Both the position numbers and the translations under genes were made by a program. This document shows positions 56,475-64,000 of a stretch of DNA of 64,000 nt, piece by piece (position 1 is the first letter of the stretch; each line of letters starts with the position of its first letter). Origin of the DNA: Neoarius graeffei (lineage: Eukaryota; Chordata; Actinopteri; Siluriformes; Ariidae); the NCBI RefSeq assembly GCF_027579695.1, contig NC_083587.1, positions 57,390,238-57,454,237 on the forward strand. The letters are read 5' to 3'. The notes below the pieces were generated by a model that did not search any database, was not told the DNA's origin, and saw only the letters and a program-made list of their open reading frames with translations.

Positions 56475-57840
56475 TACGTGTTAGGTTAGACTACTGGTGA
56501 AATAATTACAAATAAAATTAAGCAGTTAAAAGCAATGGGGAGACTAACTGATTTGTAATATGATAGGTTAGATGCTTATTCAGTTACTATTTAAACAAGA
56601 GCTTTGCTAGCCATCATATCTCAGAAATGGCACATCTGGCTCTGTTTCCAGGTTGCCAAATAGAAATAATTAATTCATTTGGACTTATGACATTAAAACT
56701 TCTATTTCAATGGTGGAGAAGTTTCTCTTTTTGGCAGTGTTATGCCTCTCCATGTTGTAAAGCCTAGAGGCGTGGGCTCTAAATTGAGAATTTTATTTAA
56801 ATGATGATGGTGTTCAGCGACTACATTTATCAATGCCCGATCACTCTTATGCTGTGATTGGTGAGATATGAATGTTTTATGAATCAAATATGAACCCTGT
56901 TGTAGGATGGTTTCTATATGAGATTGATAAAATTGGACCGTTGTGTGATTCTTATTAATGCACAGTAAACGTTTCATACACTAAGAATTATGAAATATTT
57001 ACCTGAACATCAGTAACAAAAATACACTGGCTGCTTTCAGAAATGTCTTCCTTGGTGAAAACCGTCAATAATTAGAAAAATGTGTATCACTTAAAACAAC
57101 AATCAATCAAGATATTAAATTTGGACCTCTGAGGACCTCGGACCTTATTTAAATCTCTTAAAAGTAGAATATGCACACAATTTGCATTTGAGATTCATCT
57201 TCAAACTGCCTTGAAGCAGCTTACCAAGCCTCAATCACCAAAAGAAGTGCATGAGGTTGATATAAACAGTAGCTATGGCCATGCATGTGTGGGCGATGCA
57301 GCCTAGTGTGACACTGAATAATTTTCCAGTCTGACATCTTTCTGAAAACTTCCCTATATCAGAAAATTATATGAGGTACAATGTTCTAGAACCAGCACAT
57401 TAATATAAACCTGTGCAAGTTCATCACCTTACAGCCAGAACTACTGTCAACACCTTCTGATCAGATTTGAAAATTCAACAATACTGTGCTATAAAGGCAA
57501 TTAAGAAACACTCAAGAAACTTGGTTAGAATTCATGAAATGCATTTCAAGAAATGTTATATGTGAAGTTAAAATTTGGACTAAATGCAAAATAATGTCAG
57601 TAATGTGGCTCAAATGGGAAGCAACGCAAATATAAATGATTTAATCTACCTTTTTCTTTACACGTCTGTGATATCATAGTGTATATTTCATCACAGAAAA
57701 AAAAACCATGAAATTCAAAAAGAAAAAAAAATCCATTTTGGTTGTTAGGATGTGCCTCATCTGATGAATTTGCCAAAATGTTTATTTTAAGCACAGTGTT
57801 TAAGGGGCACAACCACTATACCACTGATCTTGTAGTATCT
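56475..57840. other. Gene-free spacer downstream of receptor, unit E
   Basis: Copy of the 40124-41485 spacer. Confidence 0.4.
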
Positions 57841-58806
57841 CTATTTTCTGTTGTCACTATTGTGTCTGTCAAATTCTTTTTCAGAGTTAGAATCTCCCGC
57901 AGCACTCAAATTGGGAGGGGTGTTCAAGCCTCGACGGCGCCTGATTGAGAAAACTCTCCAGAGGGACACTTTGGTGGTGTTGCGATACACAGTTGAGGAG
58001 AAGTAGAAGATGATGGGGTCCAGGCAAGTGTTGAAGGTGCTTAGGAGCAATGTGTAGTACCTCCAGGATGGGCTGTTGTTGGTGCTGAAGCCCACCACAT
58101 GTGACATGTTGTAGGGCACAAAGCAAATCAAGAAGACACTCAAGGTGCCCAGTGCCATTCCAATGGCCCTTTGCTTCTTCTCTTTTGTTATGCGGGGCCT
58201 ATGGTAAAGGATCCAGATGCAGTTAAGATAGCAGAACACACATACAAACAGGGGCACTAAACAAAGAACCACAAAAAACTCCAGGCGCACTGGAAGTACA
58301 ACTCTTTTCTGGTCATCAGTGAAGTTCTCGTAGCAGGTGTTCCTTGGTTCAGTGTTATTATGGATGCCCATATGGACGACGAAAAACACAATTGTGCACT
58401 GTGCACCAGTGAACAGCCAGATGAAAATACTGCCAACAATGGCATAGAGAAGCTTGCGAAACTTCATGTAGGTCAGTGGGAAGACCACTCCCAAGTAGCG
58501 GTCAATACTGATAGCCATCAGCAACAGAGAGCTGGTGTAGATGGTGCTGAAAAAGACAAATGACATGATAGAGCACAGGACCTGGGAAAGGTGCCATTGC
58601 AGGCCTGATGCCGCCTCATACATCTTCAACGGTAGGAAAAGCAAGAAGAGCAGATCGGAGAGAGTCAGGTTCAGCAGGAGGACATCTGTGGGCGTGGGTT
58701 TTTTGCTAAGCTTCCTGATGAAGGCATAAATGGCCAGGATATTGGCTGGTAGGCCGAATGAGAAGGTTATAATGTAGGCTGCGAGAAGCACGAAGTGGTT
58801 TATCAT
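57841..58806 (-). CDS. Short-chain fatty acid receptor (FFAR2/FFAR3-like GPCR), unit E
   Basis: Intact, 321 aa from the ATG at 58804-58806 (331 aa from 58836). Arg174, His236, Arg249, Tyr232, DRY and the cysteine pair are kept. Residue 136 (4.56) is Gln, as in A and B, although the neighbourhood is D-like (FTGAQCTIVFFV). TM1 has FSFGLPANILA where the other copies have FLIGLPANILA, and the second loop has EPRNTC. These differences from its sister copy D fall in or next to the ligand pocket. Like the others it has a CA/TA microsatellite close upstream and no coding intron. Confidence 0.92.
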   Translation of the reverse strand: MINHFVLLAAYIITFSFGLPANILAIYAFIRKLSKKPTPTDVLLLNLTLSDLLFLLFLPLKMYEAASGLQWHLSQVLCSIMSFVFFSTIYTSSLLLMAISIDRYLGVVFPLTYMKFRKLLYAIVGSIFIWLFTGAQCTIVFFVVHMGIHNNTEPRNTCYENFTDDQKRVVLPVRLEFFVVLCLVPLFVCVFCYLNCIWILYHRPRITKEKKQRAIGMALGTLSVFLICFVPYNMSHVVGFSTNNSPSWRYYTLLLSTFNTCLDPIIFYFSSTVYRNTTKVSLWRVFSIRRRRGLNTPPNLSAAGDSNSEKEFDRHNSDNRK

Positions 58807-58891
58807 TTTGGTAACTGCAGGACACTGGTGGAACAAGAATAAGAAACATCATGCAGCATTTGGAATGCAGTTTTTATTTACATCATATGAT

Positions 58892-59034
<143 letters not shown>

Positions 59035-59307
59035 ATAACACTGGGAAATACACCACTCATATTTTTCATACTAGCTCCATCTGGGACATGGAGAACCAAA
59101 ACCGTGACATAAATCTCTATATGTCACTCGTGAGAAAATCGATAAATTGTTTTTATAAATTTGGGTACTTTTTGTTTGTGAATGTGTCTATATAATAAAA
59201 AAGAAGCTCAAACATTGCCTTGAAGATATGATGTTTATCTTCTCTTGTTGAAGAACTTGCATTTTTCATACAAAACACATCATGGATCTGAGGGACACAT
59301 TTAAATA

Positions 59308-59430
59308 ATATTGGCTGGCTGTTTTTCATGGTCTATCAGATATATTCCATTCAGCTAGCATGATACTGAACTAGTCGAAGACGAGTAGCTGAATGGAATA
59401 TATCTGATATACCACAAAAAAAGCCAGCCA

Positions 59431-59434
<4 letters not shown>
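59308..59434. repeat. Foldback palindrome, unit E
   Basis: As unit D; followed by (AAT)n to about 59478 and a CTTCTTCTT tract. Confidence 0.75.
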
Positions 59435-59479
<45 letters not shown>

Positions 59480-61277
59480 TCTCATCTTCTTCTTCTTATT
59501 ATTATACTGTACATACACATTCCTTTCGGGTGTTCAACGCATCTTTCTCTTTGAAAATTCTCTCAAAATCTTCCATATTTAATGAAGCAAACCTGGCGGC
59601 CATATTTGTTTACAAATTGTCACAGTCGCTAGCTAGTGCGGAAGTTTTACTTCGCCGATGTGTGACATCATGTTGTCCTGAGAACCATGCAATATCGTAA
59701 ACCATATTCAACGCTCGTTCTCCATTGGGTAGAGTGACATAATACACGTAGGTTAAGCGATATGCTAACAATATTACATGCTATAAAACCAAATTAATGA
59801 AACCTGCTAGAAGGGAATAGAGCACATGTTTTTATTCCATCGAAAAAGTGTCCTGTATATATAATAATTTCTGATATTTCACTCCGATGACATCATTCCC
59901 AGTGTTTTCCTGCAGACAAGACAAGAATTACGTAGCTTTGCCAGTCTTTGGTTGCCCCATCCCAATTTTTTTGGAAGGTATTGCAGGCATCAAATTGGAA
60001 TGCACCGACTCATTCATAGGTTTTTCTTTATTTTAACTATTTTATACACTGTAGGATAATACTGAAGACATAAAGTCTATGAAATAGCATAGATGGAATT
60101 ATGTGATAAACAAAAACGTGGTAAAGAATCATAATATGTTTCATATTTTACATTATTCAAAATAGCCACCATTTACCTTGATGACACTTTGCACACTATT
60201 GCCATTATCTTACCCAGCTTCATGAGGTAGTCACCTGGAACGCTTTTCAATTAACAGGTATGCCTCATCAAAAGTTTAGTGGATGAGTTTCTTGCCTTCT
60301 TAATGCGTTTGATACCATCAGTGTTGATATCAAGTAAATAGCCCTATTCAAAAACTGTAGTAATCCATATTATGTCAAGACACACTCTACGTAAAGAGAA
60401 ACGACAGTCCATCATTACTTTAAGGCATGAAAGTCAGTCAATCAAGAAAATTGCAAGAACTTTGAATGCATTTTCAAGTGCAGCAAAGCCTTTCCATACC
60501 AACCAATAACAACTAACTTGGCTAAATGAAGCACTACAAGCATGCCCCCTGTCATGGTGGTGTAGTTACCGTCGCTATGAGGTCATATGATGGTGCAAAG
60601 CCTCTACAGAAAGAAGAGAACTGCTTGGCCAAGAAACGCAAGGAATGGATATTAGATCAGTGGAAATCTGCGCTCTGAACTGATGAGCCCAAGTTTGAGA
60701 TTTTTGGTTCTAACTACCATGTCTTTGTGAGATGCGGAAAAGAGGCAACAGATGGTGTGGTGCCCACCATGAAGCGTGGAGGATGAGGAGGTGTAATGAA
60801 TGATGTCAGGGTAATTTGCTGGTGGCACCGCTGGCAATTTATTGAAAACTAAAGGCACACTACCAAAGAATTCTGCACCAACATGCAATCCTATCTGTTT
60901 TATGATTAGTGGGACCATCATTTGTTTTTCAACAGGACAATGACCCAAAAGACATCTCCAGCCAATGGAAGGGATATTTAACCAAGAAGGAGAGTGAAGG
61001 AGTGCTGAATCAGATGACCTGGGCTAGGGTGCCACTGAGTTTAATGGCCAAAAATTTTTTTCAATATTTTCCAGGTCCCACCCTCTCATTTTGTTCCTTT
61101 TATGAAGCATAGTAATTACTCCAAATTTCATACAAATATACGCATATTTTTTGGTAGCTCAATGGGCTGAAATGTTTTCACAGAGTAACTATTCAGTAGC
61201 TGTTGCATGCGTGTATTAACACTCTTATTCAACACGTTTGTGATAAAGGTCTACCTAAAAGCCTGGTTCACATGCGC

Positions 61278-61851
61278 ATCATCTGCTCCGCAGAATGATT
61301 TGCAGCTGCTGCGTGAGCTGGAGAGCTACAAGAAACATGAAGCTGTTGCTAAAGCTGCAATAAAATCATTCTCTGGACACTTGTGGTACTTAAGTGAAAT
61401 CCTGGTCGGTTTAGCATTCTTTGACTCTGCAGTGTCAGCTGAGGTGAAGTCAGCCATGGTGAAAGTCCTTGACAAGAAAACAACATATCATCCTTGATGC
61501 ATTGCCTTCAACCCCACAGTACCTCAGAAGCAGTTGTTTGACTTTGTATCACAACACACCAAGCAGCTTTTCACAGCCTTTAACCTACCACAGAAATTCC
61601 TCATGAACAGTCCAGATACATGGAGCAGTGACAATGATTACATTGTTGGCCAACAGAAAGTGAGAAGTCTGAAAGTCGTCAATGATGCAACTGAGCGAGG
61701 GGTGGCCTTGATTCAGGCATTCAATGGAGTCCTGACCAATCAAGAAGAACAAAAACAGTTCTTGTTGCAAGTCGTGAAGAAACACCGCCATGACTTTCCA
61801 AACAGTCACAAATCCACCTTGACTGCACTCACTGCAGCTGCTGTTGACAAC
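61278..61851 (+). pseudogene. Broken transposon protein in second hAT-like element, unit E
   Basis: Copy of 44875-45448 with two residue changes visible (VVKKHRHDFPNSHK for VVEKHRHDFPNSNK); same frame break. Confidence 0.55.
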
Positions 61852-61892
61852 TAAATTGCGGACAACTAATTTACATTGTGACATTTTGGTCA

Positions 61893-62266
61893 GGGGCGGC
61901 ACGGTGGTGTAGTGGTTAGCGCTGTTGCCTCACAGCAAGAAGGTCCTGGGTTCGAGCCCCGTGGCCGGCGAGGGCCTTTCTGTGTGGAGTTTGCATGTTC
62001 TCCCCGTGTCCGCGTGGGTTTCCTCTGGGTGCTCCAGTTTCCCCCACAGTCCAAAGACATGCAGGTTAGGTTAACTGGTGACTCTAATTTGACCGTAGGT
62101 GTGAGTGTGAATGGTTGTCTGTGTCTATGTGTCAACCCTGTGATGACCTGGCGACTTGTCCAGGGTGTACCCCGCCTTTCGCCCGTAGTCAGCTGGGATA
62201 GGCTCCAGCTTGCCTGTGACCCTGTAGAACAGGATAAAGCAGCTAGAGATAATGAGATGAGATGAG
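61893..62266 (+). mobile_element. Complete tRNA-derived SINE, unit E
   Basis: Copy of 45490-45863 with the same ACATTTTGGTCA duplication and GATGAGATGAG tail. Confidence 0.92.
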
Positions 62267-62774
62267 ACATTTTGGTCACTGTTTGTGTTAATCTGTTTGT
62301 GTTCAAAAATCATTTGTTGACTTTTGAAGTAACTGCTAGTAACTGTTTGATTTTCATGATTTCTGCAGTATTCTGTTTTTTTATTTTAAATTTAACATTA
62401 TATGATTATATCAGAATTTTTCGGAAAATTACACATATTGTATAACTTTGGAACTGTTGAGCTACCAGTAAATATTATTATAATGCATCCACACTTTGTC
62501 ACATTTTTTCTTTTCACATTATGAACACATTTAGGGGGTGGGACAATGAAAATTAGAAACTTCATTTTTGAGTGGCACCCTAACCTGGGCACAACAATCA
62601 CCTGACCTAAACTCAGTTGAGATGGTTTGGGATGAATTGGAGCACAGAATGAAAGAAAATTCACCATCAAGTGCTCAAGATGTATGGGAACTCCATCCAT
62701 CCATTATCTGTAGCCGCTTATCCTGTAGAGGGTTGCAGGCAAGCTGGAGCCTCTCCCAGCTGACTATGGGCAAG

Positions 62775-64000
62775 GCAAGGCAAGGCAGGGCAAGGCAAGT
62801 TTATTTATATAGCACATTTCATACACAGTGGCAGTTCAATGTGCTTTACAGAGGTAAAAGCAAAACAGTAAACAATAGACAATAAAATTACATAAAATAA
62901 ATGGGGAAGAAGAGAGAAACAAAATAATAAGAATTAAACAATAGTAGAAATAAAATAATAAAATGAAGTAAAAAACAGCAGAATAAAATAGAATAAAAGT
63001 TAAGTAAAGTTTAAAACATGCAGAGACTGTAAAAGTTAAGTAAAGTTTAAAACATGTAAAGATGAGGATATTTATCAGTTAGCAGAAAGCATCTGAGAAC
63101 AGCTTGGTCTTTAGTCTAGATTTGAAGCTGCCAACAGCAGGAGCATTTTTGATGTCCTCTGGCAGTTGGTTCCATAGCTGTACTGCATAATAGCTAAAAG
63201 CTGCTTCACCATACTTTGTTTTAACAACAGGTTTTACCAGTAAATTTTGCTGCTGCGATCTGGTAGATCTGATTGGGTTCGGCCGCTGCAACATATCAGA
63301 GAGGTAATTGGGCCCTGTACCATTTAGAGATTTGTACACCAGCAGCAATGCTTTAAAGTCAATTCTGTAGCTTACTGGAAGCCAGTGAAGGGACCTTAGA
63401 ATTGGAGTAATGTGCTCTGTTCTTTTTGTTCGTGTGAGAACCCTAGCCGCTGCATTTTGAATCACCTGAAGTCGTTTGATGGTCTTTTTTGGCAGGCCTG
63501 TGAAAAGGTCACTGCAGTAATCAACCCTACTAGAGATGTATAAGTTTTTCCAGATCATTTTTTGACATAAGTCCTCTTAGTTTGGAAATGTTTTTTAGGT
63601 GATAAAATGCTGATTTAGTGATTGCTTTCATGTGACTGTCAAATTTTAGCTCGCTGTCAATGAAAACACCAAGATTTTTAACCATATCTTTTGTTTTAAT
63701 CCCCTTTGTGTCAAGAATAGTGGTAATCCTGAGTCTTTCATATTTTTTCTCAAATAGAATTACTTCTGTTTTATCTGTGTTCAGCTGAAGAAAATTTTGT
63801 GACATCCAGTTGTTGATTTGGTCGATACACTGGTAGAGACATTCAAGGGGGGCATAATCATTAGGTGATAGAGCAAAATAAATTTGGGTGTCATCTGCAT
63901 AGCAGTGATACAAAATTAAGTTGTTCTTGATAATTTGTCCAAGTGGGAGCATATAAAGGTTGAATAGTAATGGTCCAAGGATCGACCCCTGGGGGACATC
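62775..64000 (-). mobile_element. 5'-truncated L2-type LINE, unit E (cut by window end)
   Basis: Copy of 46372-48046. The (GGCAA)n tail starts after GGGCAAG (62768-62774). Confidence 0.85.
63079..64000 (-). pseudogene. L2 reverse transcriptase fragment, unit E
   Basis: Same frame change as in unit D near 63545; HCYADDTQIYF is readable near 63905. Truncated by the window edge. Confidence 0.8.

Larger units (their letters stand above)
61025..62582 (+). mobile_element. Second hAT-like element, unit E
   Basis: TAGGGTGCCACT ends, ACCTGGGC duplication (61017-61024, 62583-62590). Confidence 0.8.
59999..64000 (+). mobile_element. Second Tc1-like family remnant with nested insertions, unit E (incomplete)
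   Basis: Left part as in unit D; split by hAT-like 61025-62582 and by the L2 from 62775. The right end lies outside the window. Confidence 0.75.

Overview
The window is vertebrate, almost certainly teleost fish. The evidence is a fish-type lim2 gene, short-chain fatty acid receptor (FFAR2/3-like) genes in tandem, and a repeat load of Tc1, hAT, Harbinger, ISL2EU, L2 and RTE-like LINEs and tRNA-type SINEs that is typical of teleosts. No prokaryotic, CRISPR or retroviral/LTR feature was seen. Species cannot be fixed from the sequence.

Layout. (1) Positions 1-4.7 kb hold the last three exons of a lens membrane protein gene (lim2, + strand; earlier exons lie outside the window). Its large intron contains a 209-bp minisatellite and a decayed DNA transposon; a short inverted-repeat element follows the gene. 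(2) From about 6.4 kb to the end the window is a tandem segmental duplication with five unit copies: A 6385-16255, B 16256-29067, C 29068-33665 (internally deleted), D 33666-50010, E 50011-64000 and beyond. A full unit reads, left to right: a GPCR-like remnant (MAS-like, weak call), a broken FFAR2/3-like receptor fused to a Tc1 remnant, a LINE 3' fragment, a 'CACTACC' MITE, a spacer, an FFAR2/3-like receptor gene (- strand), a CA/TA microsatellite, a palindromic foldback repeat, a second Tc1 remnant, and a spacer. Three receptor genes are intact (units A, D, E), one is frameshifted (unit B), and unit C has lost its copy.

Transposons date the units relative to one another. Units B-E share the LINE fragment and MITE that A lacks. 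B and C share a microhomology deletion in the broken receptor. D and E share six further insertions: a hAT-like element carrying a P2X7-C-terminus-like exon and a THAP exon, a Harbinger-like element carrying two THAP-exon copies, a second hAT-like element, two SINEs and an L2. The order is therefore A versus B-E, then a B/C branch and a D/E branch. An RTE-like LINE is private to A, an ISL2EU element to B, and an intact Tc1 with an uninterrupted 340-aa transposase to the B/C boundary.

Function. The three intact receptors keep the arginine pair and the histidine of TM6 that bind short-chain carboxylates in FFAR2/FFAR3. They differ from one another at two pocket positions (4.56 and 6.51), so the array may hold receptors of different ligand tuning. 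The second receptor lineage, which also had the carboxylate-binding residues, lost its N-terminal half in one event before the units multiplied.
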